Below are positions 35,688 through 45,535 of a DNA stretch of 64,000 nucleotides, piece after piece. Location: NCBI GenBank assembly GCA_973895155.1, contig OZ316895.1:15438001-15502000 (forward strand), in the 5' to 3' direction. The notes under the pieces were generated by a model that searched no databases, was not told where the DNA came from, and was given only the letters and a program-made list of their open reading frames with translations. This DNA comes from Marsupella aquatica. Lineage: Eukaryota; Marchantiophyta. The position numbers and the translations under genes are program-made. How positions within the stretch are numbered: position 1 is the stretch's first letter; each line of letters opens with the position of its first letter.

Positions 35688-37189
35688 TGTCAGTCTTGTT
35701 CATGCGGTAGATAAATGGTGGAGATACTTTGTAAACCTTTTTTCTGGAAAGAAAATAATACATCTATTCCGGGTTTTCAAGTTCCAATGTTCGAAGGATT
35801 GAATCCACAAGGATTGAATTGGGTTATGTTTGCTTACGTGGCATGACCCAATTCTGTTGATGAGATCCCAAACACTCATGCACATGGTGCTTACTGAATC
35901 ACCTTTCAGGAATGTGTGCTCGATAGATGGACATAGTTGGACTAAGAGTGAGGGTTGTATTCTCAAGAGTCTGTAAGCAGCACTGCGATTTTGCCCCCAA
36001 GTAAGTGAATAACGAGAGACTGGCCCTCATTGATAAATTCTCCCTAAGCACTTGACACAAAGTGCTGACTAAGCCAAGCAAAGAAAGTCTTGTGCATAGT
36101 TAACAAAGAAAGTCTTGTGCATAGTTGACAAAGAATGACTTTGTGTGAAAGGTAACATTTACCACTATGTGTCATATCACGCTTAAAAGGTGGGATCACC
36201 CGTTTACAAACTGATAGAAAAGCCACAATCAAAACATCATTAATTTTACAGTCACATCTATCCCTACACCCACATCTAAAATGAAGCTGCCTGTTTGCCT
36301 TGCACCTACCTGAGAGATGAACTTAAATGAAAATCCTACCTGCACCTACCTATGAGAAAAACTTACATCAAAAATAATTTTGGACCCCATTAGGGGTATT
36401 TTCCAAAATTCCAAGCTCCACAGTGTGTCACATCATCATGGCAAGCTGCAAACACATATAGACTTTTTTTTGGGGATAAAATGAACTTTTGCATTCTTGT
36501 TTGTGACAACTTTTCTGTAAAAACTGGGTTTTCTTGGCACTTGGTTAAGCTTAGACTCTATGATGTGGTGGCCAAAGTGATTTTAGTGTCACTTGGTTAA
36601 GTTTAGACTCTATGATGTGGTGCCTGCTATCTTGCATCTTCAATATCTAGGTGCAACGCACAGGTTATTGAACACACCTATAATAAGTGTGTAATCGAGA
36701 TCACACATAACATGTCTTGACAACTATTACAAAAATTTAATTTTATTGTCTTGCCTTGACATATTTTTCGCCTCCACATATTTTACTAATCTTTAAATAT
36801 TTATCTCTCTTCAACATCTTTTCTTTGGTGGCATGGGGTTACAGCTAGCTAATAGGGACCTGTCACATGGGAGGGTGAACCCATAGACTAATTAATAATG
36901 ACCCAAATATAAAATGGGGGACTAGTTGATAATTCATTTTGTTTGGAGTACACCTTAGTAATATTGACTAGTTTTGAGGGTTAGTAAAAAGCTGTTTTCT
37001 GAATTGCTTTTTGACTCTTAGATCTCACTAGATTTCTGAAGGACAGTCAGATTTTGGGGAGTGGGGTCGGTCACTAGGTGGGAAATTGGCCAATCGAATA
37101 CAAATAATCTACTGTAGCTAATTTCGCCAAATTGGCCAAAACTTTTTGGGGTGGTGGAATCTAGCCAAATTTTGCTATACGCTGGTGGA
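35688..37189. other. Intergenic between CIA1 and the duplicated block
   Basis: Contains a ~27 bp repeat ('aaagaaagtcttgtgcatagtt' variants, 36078-36126) and a ~60 bp tandem duplication (36536-36624). No gene. Confidence 0.55.
36536..36624. repeat. ~60 bp direct duplication
   Basis: 'cacttggttaag.ttagact' plus 'ctatgatgtggtg' occurs twice, followed shortly by 'gtgcaacgcacaggttattg' (about 36651), a palindromic word also seen at the minisatellite ends. Confidence 0.8.
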
Positions 37190-39385
37190 GGGCGAGGGCT
37201 TACTCGTGTTCAGACGACCATACACAAGACTGGTCGCACAACCCTCTGAGGGCGAGGGCGGACTCGTGTGCAGACTACCATACACAAGACTGGTGGCACA
37301 TCCCACAGATATATATCTATATATCACACTGCCAAAAATAGACAGGAACGTCAAACATGGAGACAAGGTCCCAAAGGCAAAAGAATCCAATAAAGGGGGA
37401 AGGGAAAGACAAATATGGAGACATGGTCCCAAAAGGCAAAAGAACCCAATAAAGGGGGGAGAAGGGAATGGAAAGACCCGAAGAATACCAAAGAGACCCA
37501 ACACAGAGGTGCCATGATTGCAAACAGTAACAGTTCCTATGGAGGTTCCGGAAGTAGAGCACAACTATTCAATGCTTGTGTCACATGCTCTTCGCTATTC
37601 GTGCTGCTTCCTGCTTTCTGCCCCTCGTCAAACCATTCCCATGCATTTTGTCGATCGATCGCCTACAATACTTCCGCTGAATGCTTCCCCCACAAGTACA
37701 GTTGCGTTCGGTAGACTGTGATTCTGTGCAGAAGCCATAAATTTGCGCAGCTCAGCATCAGTTCCCTCGATGTGAAGCTTCAAACCTGATTCAATCAGGC
37801 TACGACACTGACTGCACCTGTTCTTATGATTTGTGGGCAGCTGCGCGGGACCTCGTTCCGCGTCCATATTCTCAGAAGCACCCCTCGCACACGAAAGGGC
37901 ATTTATCAAACAAGGGCAATCAGTATGGGGACTATGAAAGCAGCTGTCATCTACGAGGCGGGCGGACCCGAGGTGTTGAAGCTCGAGCAACGCCCAATTC
38001 CGACTCCACAGAGTGGCCAAGTACTCATCAAGGTCAAGGCGTTTGGGCTGAATCGGACCGAGATGTTCACTCACCAAGGTCATACCCCCAATGTCAGGTT
38101 TCCTCAAACCACTCACCAAGCTCATGCCCCCAGTATCAAGTTTCCGCGAATCCTGGGAATCGTGGGCCGGGCCTTTGACGGTGGCTATGCGGAAACAACT
38201 CCCATGGGAAACACTCGGAGCTATGCCTGAAATGTTGCAGACAGCTTGGGGCTCTCTGTTCAAATCCTTACAGCTGAAGAAGGGCGATCGGTTACTTGTC
38301 CGTGGAGGAACTACTAGTGTGGGACTAGCGGCTGCGGCTATTGCCAAAAACCATGGAGCCTACGTCGCATCTACAACAAGAAGGGCCGACCGGTCGGAGA
38401 TGCTGAAGGAAGGGGGCGCAGATGAGGTTTTTATTGACGATGGCAAGATAGCTCAGCAAATCAGCGCAAAGGGTGGTGCCGAGGCATTTGACAAGGTCCT
38501 GGAACTCATTGGCACAACCACTCTCTTGGATTCTCTGCCATGCGTGAGTGAGCACGGCATTGTTTGTATGACAGGCATCGTTGGCAATAGTTGGACGCTC
38601 GACAGTTTTTCTCCGATGGCATCCATTGCCCCAGCCTCTTACTTGACTGCGTATGCTGGTGGCCCAAATGAGTTCCGGGAGACGCCGCTCGAAGAGCTTG
38701 CGAAGCAGATTAAGGCTGGGCTCACTGAAAATCCAGGTTGGAAGAGTCTTCCATCTTGATGAAATCGTGGAAGCACAGCGTTGTATGGAGGAGAACAAAG
38801 CTGGCGGGAAAATAGTGGTCTTGACATAAATCCACCATGAGAAGTCTGCAGGGAGTAGAATCCACGACTCTGAACGAGGCCAGCCTAGCACCTCCGAATT
38901 TGTGAGACCAATTTGAGCAAGGCAAGGACTGACACAGAAAAGGCTGTAGCCGAGACTTCAGATGCTCGACTGTTCTTCATGCTATTGTAGCTGTCGAGTA
39001 GTCTCTAGTCCAGAGGTTCGCACTCAATTTGGTCTTTTTACTACGACAAAGGTCAGATTTTCGAACTTAGGAAATCACGGATGTCAATGAAGAAAAATAC
39101 GCACAAATTGTGTCAAAACATGTGTAAAATTCTTGAAGATACTGAAAAATCCAAATATCTAAGGCACTCATAACTCGTGTGAAGTAGCTGATGGACCGTG
39201 GTATGCTATCAACCGGCTCCGTTGCTCGACTGGTTGCAGAGAAGATATGATTAGATCTCGAAGGGCGTTCTGACCAGTAAACTGAAGCAGCCCTATGATT
39301 GAACCAGGGGCCATTGGACAGGTCACGAGACGATGGAAGAAAGTAATGGCTGGAATGGTATTTCTTGCAGCAGAAGGACAACATA
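37190..39385. repeat. Segmental duplication, left copy
   Basis: About 2.2 kb that aligns with 42675-44835. Shared landmarks: 'catacacaagactggtcgca' (37220; 42708), a 5' flank with 'ccatggaggttccgga'-type sequence, the MDR gene, the 3' flank 'gtagtctctagtc' (38997; 44287), and 'gaagggcgttctgaccagta' (39260; 44719). The left end also has internal tandem repeats: a ~63 bp unit at 37186-37300 and a ~58 bp unit at 37350-37465. Confidence 0.85.
37826..38829 (+). pseudogene. Decayed MDR quinone-oxidoreductase-like copy
   Basis: Partner of the intact gene at 43094. It opens with an ATG and reads [20 protein letters not shown], then degrades. A ~45 bp internal duplication after the RQGHTPNV-equivalent site adds extra residues. 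Two deletions remove the segment matching intact residues about 100-126 and the stretch around 136-148. The first shifted frame stops at 38228-38230. The C-terminal two-thirds continues in another frame ([45 protein letters not shown]) until a further frameshift near 38722 (KAGLTENPG versus KAGSLKIQ). The ancestral stop is at 38827. Nucleotide identity elsewhere is high, so duplication and decay are young. No functional enzyme is expected. Confidence 0.9.
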
Positions 39386-39659
39386 GACATTGCAAGGCTC
39401 CACTTTGCTACTTGATGTCTTTAGAAACTATGAGGATTGCCTTCTCCACGCGATTCTTTATCAAATTTGCCAAATTCCCTGCTGTACCTTGTAAACCGTA
39501 AGGATATCAGAATTTGACACAGACATGTGCCAAATTCATGTGCAACTACTCAGACATGTGTCAAATTCATGTGCAAGGATAATTTTGACAAACTAACGTC
39601 TGAGGACTTTTAGACTAAGTTGGAGCAAAAGAGCAGGGTTCCCATTGTTGCCTCCATGC
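39386..39659. repeat. Spacer with short direct repeat
   Basis: 'cagacatgtgccaaattcat' and its variant 'cagacatgtgtcaaattcat' occur in tandem near 39516-39577 (about 32 bp unit). Otherwise featureless. Confidence 0.6.
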
Positions 39660-40084
39660 CTTGGGAAACAGGTTACAAAAAAGAATTACAAATTCTCATT
39701 AACCTTCAATGTTGTGGATGGAATGCTTGGACCAGATCTTGGGACTCCCAGCAAATTTCATCACTTCCACACTGAAATTTTTGGGATTGATGAGGTTTTG
39801 TTGCAAGCTGAAATCAAAATTGAGTCTAGCGGTAGTGTGGGCCTTGTTGGCATGGCAAGGATAGGAAAGACTACCCTCACCATGGCATTATTCGATCAAT
39901 AAGCTGGCGCCCAGTTATAAATACACCTGCTGCATTAGGGGCGTAAAATATATGAAACGGTCTGTCAGATATGCTCTGCTAAAAAACATGCATTATTGCG
40001 GTAAGAGAATTACCGAGAAAGAAAGCAAGATAGAATTGGGAGTTCAGATATTGCACATCTTACTAAAGCAAGTTCATGCCAAGT
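39660..40084 (+). pseudogene. NB-ARC (NLR-type) gene fragment
   Basis: A plus-strand frame reads a P-loop in the usual NLR setting, GLVGMARIGKTTLTMALFDQ (39838-39899), with an intact GxxxxGKT Walker A. A TAA follows at once; in a shifted frame it continues LAPSYKYTCCIRGVKYMKRS, resembling the segment after the P-loop in plant NLRs. No kinase-2, GLPL or MHD motif follows. This is the relic of a disease-resistance-type ATPase, too short to function. Confidence 0.65.
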
Positions 40085-40723
40085 GATTTGTGTTCCATTT
40101 TCCGAGCCAAAGTTGTCAAGACAACTTTTGTTGGCCTTAGCAGGTCGTGGTTTAAATTCTCATGTTGAGACTCGACACACCAGAGATTGATGTATGAACA
40201 CTGCAAGGGTTCTGGTGTGCCATAAAGCATTGATCTAAGAGATGAAGACTGCAAGGGTTCTGGTGTGCCATAGAGCCCGAATCTAACCCAACTGTAAGTT
40301 GATATTGGTCTGGGTGGTATACCAAAGTCAAGTAGTGCGAGCCATAGTAAGCTGCCTTCCTAGGTGGGTTATGGTTTAATAATAAGTTGCACCCCAGTTG
40401 GATAAGCGAGTTCGTATTAGCGAACCTATTGCGAACAGTCTTATCGCAATTCACACCCCTAAAATTGTCCTGGCCTGATCGAGCTACAATCCAGGATTTC
40501 TTATGCACAGTAACTCCAATTCATCATTGAACTATGCAAAGATTTTGCTTTCTGTTCAAGTCAACCATACTATTGACGCCTTGGATAAGGGGACAAATGT
40601 GCTTTGTTCATTCTTAAGCTTTAAGTTTGACATAATCACAATCAAGGTTGGCCATTCCTTAACTTTCCTTCCAACTTAAACTCTTACCTTACTTCGATTT
40701 TTGGAATATGTTTTAAGCACAGG
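40085..40723. other. Spacer with ~58 bp duplication
   Basis: 'actgcaagggttctggtgtg' plus 'ccata.agc' is present twice (40199-40276). No gene. Confidence 0.6.
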
Positions 40724-40807
40724 AACTTGGACAACAACAAGTTCAGTGGAGCATTGCCCTCAAATCTGAACAAACCAGGATTGAACTTCACGTGGTGTAT
40801 TAATTAA
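40724..40807 (+). pseudogene. Leucine-rich-repeat fragment
   Basis: After an acceptor-like 'cacag' the frame reads NLDNNKFSGALPSNLNKPG and then stops. This is the plant-specific extracellular LRR consensus (xLxxNxFSGxLPxxL) found in receptor kinases. Only about one repeat is present, so it is a relic. Whether it belonged with the NB-ARC fragment 0.7 kb upstream is unclear; the LRR subtype differs from that of typical NLRs. Confidence 0.5.
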
Positions 40808-41205
40808 GTCACCTGTGTAATTCTATGAAGGCAACCCCCTCAATGTTTTACAAGTTACTTTAAAATATATATGAAATTATTCAAGTAAAAATTACAGTCA
40901 CAGTTATACACAATGCAATGGGTAATTTTCAGGGCAGTAAACAAAGTTCATAAACATTCACCCAAATTAATTATAGATTAATGAACAAAAATAGAACCAA
41001 ACTTTTAAGTTTTGAAAGTATTTTTAAAATCTTACTTAAATAAAAAATAACAAGGTATTTATACTGCTCAAATTTTGGCTTGGCTTTTATCTATAAATCT
41101 ATACAATGACAAGCCGGCAACAGGTAAAAAGCTAACATAAACAAACCAAATCCATTGCAAGACGTTCAACAATGATAACCTATTAATTTGACAGCCAATT
41201 GGAAT
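40808..41205. other. AT-rich spacer, no gene seen
   Basis: Low-complexity AT-rich DNA without conserved frames. Confidence 0.5.
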
Positions 41206-41520
41206 GCAGGCGTGCAGAAAGAGGTGCTCAGATACATGGCGGTCCCTTTCGACGAGGACCAGCTAACGAAAAAGGAGGCGACGCACGAATATATACAGAA
41301 CACGAAGGGAGTGCACCTGACCTAGGTGATAAGGCTGAGGCACATGTTCAACATGTCAATCGACATGCTGGTGACCTTGACCAGACAGCACACACAGATG
41401 TTGATCAACCATCTGCAAAGGAGTAGCGAAGAAGGTCTGATCATCGACGTCCCCGCTCCAAGCAGGGACAAGACAATGACAATGGGCGCTTCTTTGAAGC
41501 GCAAGTACAATGCCACCTAG
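41206..41520 (+). pseudogene. GC-rich coding-like relic of unknown family
   Basis: A single frame of 105 codons interrupted by one TAG (41323-41325). Reading includes VLRYMAVPFDEDQLTKKEA, then MFNMSIDMLVTLTRQHTQM and ending SLKRKYNAT. Base composition is clearly richer in G+C than the flanking AT-rich DNA, as expected of a former exon. The family is not recognised; a captured gene fragment or retroelement piece is possible. Confidence 0.4.
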
Positions 41521-42674
41521 AGGGGACCTAGGCACTCTTAGTTAGATCAGGATTTCAGCTTCATGTATTAAAAAACTATTTTACATAAATAAAAAATTCA
41601 CTTCTTTGCTCCAAAAAAAACAACTTTACTTGATCAAACACCCATTCCTTGGATCAACAAGGGGGGTCCACGGATTAATTTCAAAAATAATAAAATGGTT
41701 ACAGTCAGGTATTTTTATACCCTGCTCTTTGTTATTTGGCATGTTACTTGTTGATTTGCCTACATATGTACAATTCCCGAGTCTTACCACTTTCTGGCAT
41801 CCCCACAAACATGAACTGCAGTGTTTGTTTCTCGCATAGTACATCCTTGTTTGTGTTTGCAGCTGAAACAATAAACTAAGGTGGTGCAATGACATGACAA
41901 GAATTTTACAAATAACTTTTAGCACGGTCAGTAATGAGTATTAATTCTGGGGGCTAAACTTTGTCCTTGTTTGGTGTGTGTACTCTTTGGACCTCTCCTC
42001 TTTTTCTTTCCTTTTCATTGTAGCTTGTTCGAGCTTGTTTTTCCCTGATTTACAAATTTTGGTGGAAGTTACTAAGGGTGGCTTTACAAAAACTTGGGGG
42101 CAGCAATTCTTTTTTTTCTAAGTGAGAGATGCAATCCTAGCCATTCAAATGTGTAAAATGGCCACATTTCACTTTACACTAACTTGGGGGCACAATCAAG
42201 CAAAAGCATTGCCTAATCTATTCATCTGTGAGTGGGCCCCTTGTGGGTCCCATTTTTGGTGATGAGTGCAAGGTTTTTTGTCAAAAACTTAGACCTCCTC
42301 TTGAGGTGGTCTAAAAACCTAGAGAAGCATGAGTTCAACTATTGTGGTTGACTCTTATCCTTATTTCTCCTTCTAAAAAATTAACAAAAAACCTTGGAGC
42401 AAACTGGCGCTTCTTTTCTCGGAATTGAAATTGATTACTCCCAACCTGACACATTTTTCTCAGGCATTTTAACTTTTGTGTAAGGAAATGGTCATCGGCT
42501 TTGCTTTGAGAGACACTGGACGGCCCCACCTTCTTGTAAAGCCCCCCTAAAGTAGTGATGAAAATGAAATAGTGATGACGGGGTCAGTAGTGAACATTAA
42601 TTTGTGCGCGAATGTAGTCATGAAATGATGACAGTGAAAAAATAGTGATGACGCTGGCCCTGACTGCGTGTAAG
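41521..42674. other. Intergenic; partial SINE-like piece
   Basis: No gene. At about 42320-42365 'gagttcaactattgtggttg' and 'actcttatcc' match the B-box side of the SINE-like family (30930-30950). A T-rich tract lies at 42109-42119. Confidence 0.45.
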
Positions 42675-44835
42675 GCGAGGGCGAAGCTGCGTTTTGTTCC
42701 ATGACGATACACAAGACTGGTCGCAACTCAGAATGATGTCATGCAAACAGCCGGCGGCACCCTTCCCATGGAGGTTGATTTACGGTTTTTCATTACTTCC
42801 CATGGAGGTTCCGGAAAACTACTCCATGCCTGTTTCACCTGCTCTTCGCCCGCCGCTATTCGTGCTGCTTGCTGCAGTCTACCCCTCGTCAACCCATTCC
42901 CATGCATCTTTGTCGATCGATTGCCCACAATGCATCCCCTCAATGCCTCCACCACAAGTACAAATGTGCTCGGTAGACTGTGCAGAAGCCATAAGTTTGC
43001 GCGCAGCTCAGCTTAATCGCCCTCCAGTTCAACTGGTGAAGCCTGAAGCCTGAAGCCTGATTCAATGAGACTACAAGATTGACAGCACTTCGTATGATTT
43101 GTAGGCAGCTGCTCGGGAGCTCGTTCAGCGTCAGTATTCTCAGAAGCACCCCTCGCACGCGAAGGAGCATTTATCCAACAAGGGCGGTCAGCATGGGGAC
43201 TATGAAAGCAGCTGTCATCTACGAGGCGGGTGGTCCCGAGGTGTTGAAGCTCGAGCAACGTCCAATTCCGACTCCACAGAGCGGCCAAGTGCTCATCAAG
43301 GTCAAGGCGATTGGGCTCAATCGGTCCGAGATGTTCACTCGCCAAGGTCATTCCCCCAATGTCAAGTTTCCGCGAATCCTGGGAATCGAGGCCACGGGAA
43401 TTGTCGAGTCGTGTCCGGGAAATGAATTCGCCAAAGGTGCAGTCGTTGCGACTGCCATGGGTGGTCTGGGCCGTGACTTTGACGGTGGCTATGCAGAATA
43501 CACTTGCGTTCCAGTGGCAAACGTTCAGGTGATCAAGACACAACTCCCATGGGAAACGCTCGGAGCCATGCCTGAAATGTTGCAGACAGCTTGGGGCTCT
43601 CTGTTCAAAGCCTTACAGCTGAAGAAGGGCGATCGGTTACTTGTCCGTGGAGGAACGACGAGTGTGGGACTAGCGGCTACTGCTATAGCCAAAAACCATG
43701 GAGCCTACGTCGCCACTACAACAAGAAGAGCCGACCGGTCGGAGATGTTGAAGGAGGGGGGCGCAGATGAGGTTTTCGTTGACGATGGAAAGATAGCTCA
43801 GCAAATCAGCGCGAAGGGTGATGCTGAGGCCTTCGACAAGGTCCTGGAACTCATTGGCACAACCACTCTCTTGGATTCTCTGCAATGCTTGAGAGAGCAC
43901 GGCATTGTCTGTATGACAGGCATCGTTGGCAACAGTTGGACGCTCGATAATTTTTCTCCAATGGGATCCATTACCCCAGCAACTTACCTCACTGCGTACT
44001 CTGGTGGCCCAACTGAGTTCCGGGAGACGCCGCTCGAAGAGCTTGCGAAGCAGATTAAGGCTGGCTCACTGAAAATCCAGATTGGAAGAGTTTTTCATCT
44101 TGATGAAATCGTGGAAGCGCAGCGTTGTATGGAGGAGAACAAAGCTGGCGGAAAAATAGTAGTCTTGACATAAATCCACCACGAGAGAAGTCTGCATGGA
44201 GTAGCAATCCATGAGTCTGAACGAGGCTAGCGCAGCACTCTTGGATTTGCAAGACGAACATGGGCAACGCTATTGTAGCTGTTGAGTAGTCTCTAGTCTA
44301 GAGGTTCGCACTTTTTGTGTCTCGGCAAAGGTCAGATTTTCGAACTTCGGAAATCGCGAATGCAAATAAATCAAAAACGCAAATAAATTGTGTAAACATG
44401 CGCAAATCGATGAAGATTCATGGCAATCATTGTGAAATTCCCTGTATATAAGGCATACATAAACTTTCCATGCATGTAAATATTGTGTAAACTTGGGAAA
44501 ATTTCCTTAGCAATAATTGCGGATCTTCTGTAGAGACCCAGTTACTTCCAAAAACAATATCAACAGAAAGAAAATACAGCTTTAACATCGTGTGATGAGG
44601 ACCGACGCCCATCAATAGCCTCGATTGTCCGAGGCCTTACATCGTGTGAAGAAGCTTATCGACCGTGGTATGCAATAAACAGGCTCCGTTGTTCGACTTG
44701 TTGCAGATGATTAAATCCCGAAGGGCGTTCTGACCAGTAAACTGAAGCAGCCCTGTGATTAGGCTAGGGGCATTGGCCAGGTCACGGGACGATGGAAGAA
44801 GTAATGGCTGGAATAGTATCTCTTGCAGCAGAATT
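42675..44835. repeat. Segmental duplication, right copy
   Basis: Counterpart of 37190-39385, offset by about 5.4 kb in the same orientation. It carries the intact MDR gene and the same 3' flank. It lacks the extra tandem repeats seen at the left end of the other copy. Confidence 0.85.
43094..44173 (+). CDS. MDR-family NAD(P)H quinone-oxidoreductase-like enzyme
   Basis: Intronless, 359 aa, probably an NADPH-dependent reductase of quinones or enones. The core begins [20 protein letters not shown] (residue 37), with the GroES-like N-domain NPGxVLIKVKA-type segment ([17 protein letters not shown]), [11 protein letters not shown], the nucleotide-binding loop [10 protein letters not shown] (residues 185-194) and [14 protein letters not shown], ending [13 protein letters not shown]. 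Catalytic zinc ligands of classical alcohol dehydrogenases are not evident. A 33-residue Arg/Ser-rich leader precedes the core and may be an organelle presequence; MGTMKAAV at 43193 is the alternative start. The sequence type resembles bacterial and fungal members closely, and every other intact gene here has introns, so acquisition by transfer or retroposition is inferred. It is the surviving member of a tandem pair. Confidence 0.92.
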   Translation: MICRQLLGSSFSVSILRSTPRTRRSIYPTRAVSMGTMKAAVIYEAGGPEVLKLEQRPIPTPQSGQVLIKVKAIGLNRSEMFTRQGHSPNVKFPRILGIEATGIVESCPGNEFAKGAVVATAMGGLGRDFDGGYAEYTCVPVANVQVIKTQLPWETLGAMPEMLQTAWGSLFKALQLKKGDRLLVRGGTTSVGLAATAIAKNHGAYVATTTRRADRSEMLKEGGADEVFVDDGKIAQQISAKGDAEAFDKVLELIGTTTLLDSLQCLREHGIVCMTGIVGNSWTLDNFSPMGSITPATYLTAYSGGPTEFRETPLEELAKQIKAGSLKIQIGRVFHLDEIVEAQRCMEENKAGGKIVVLT

Positions 44836-45535
44836 TCCTGTTCTAATCACAGAGGTTGAATATGAGAGACATTTGACTCAGAAGACACTATCGATGGAAC
44901 CTTTATGAGTTAACCCTTTTCCAGCTAAACACTGAAAAGTGCAAGGTTGGTGCCTAAGCAGAATAGCGAGAGTCATCGGATCTGAGATCTCATTCATCAA
45001 GCTTCTCCACTACATGAAGGTAGACCAGTCAGCTTTTGATGCCATGTAATTAGGATGTAGCATGTTTGGATTGTTGCGATCTTCGTCCAGGAGACCGTAA
45101 ATCTTACGAGGAGACTTTTGAGAGATAACGATTAAACAGTGACTCATACTCGTCCATGAAGATGTAATTTCACTTTGTCATGTGTGTACGTCGCTCCTGT
45201 CATTGTACCTACATTCACCGCATATTACACAATAGGTAACGCAAAACTGGTTTAACGTCTAATTTGCTGATGTGTTATGGAGAAGATGGTCCAAAGTGGA
45301 CATGAGTTGATTTTGGAACATCCAGGTGGTCCGTCAGCACTGTCCAACTCATTCATCCCTTGCTGGAAATTTGGTAGGCAGATGAAAGTTGGACGGGGAA
45401 TAACATGGACATTCGGGCCAATTTCCGTTCAGTCAGGTCCACACTGGAAATATCGGCGAGTGCCCGTGAGACACACTAAGCAGACCATGAAATCGACAAC
45501 AAAAAATAAACATGTGAACAGAAACTGAGTGAACA
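44836..45535. other. Intergenic, no gene seen
   Basis: Separates the MDR gene from the convergent D27-like gene. It holds a plus-strand 83-codon frame at 45277-45528 without recognisable motifs, and the probable 3' UTR of the D27-like gene at the right end. Confidence 0.45.
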
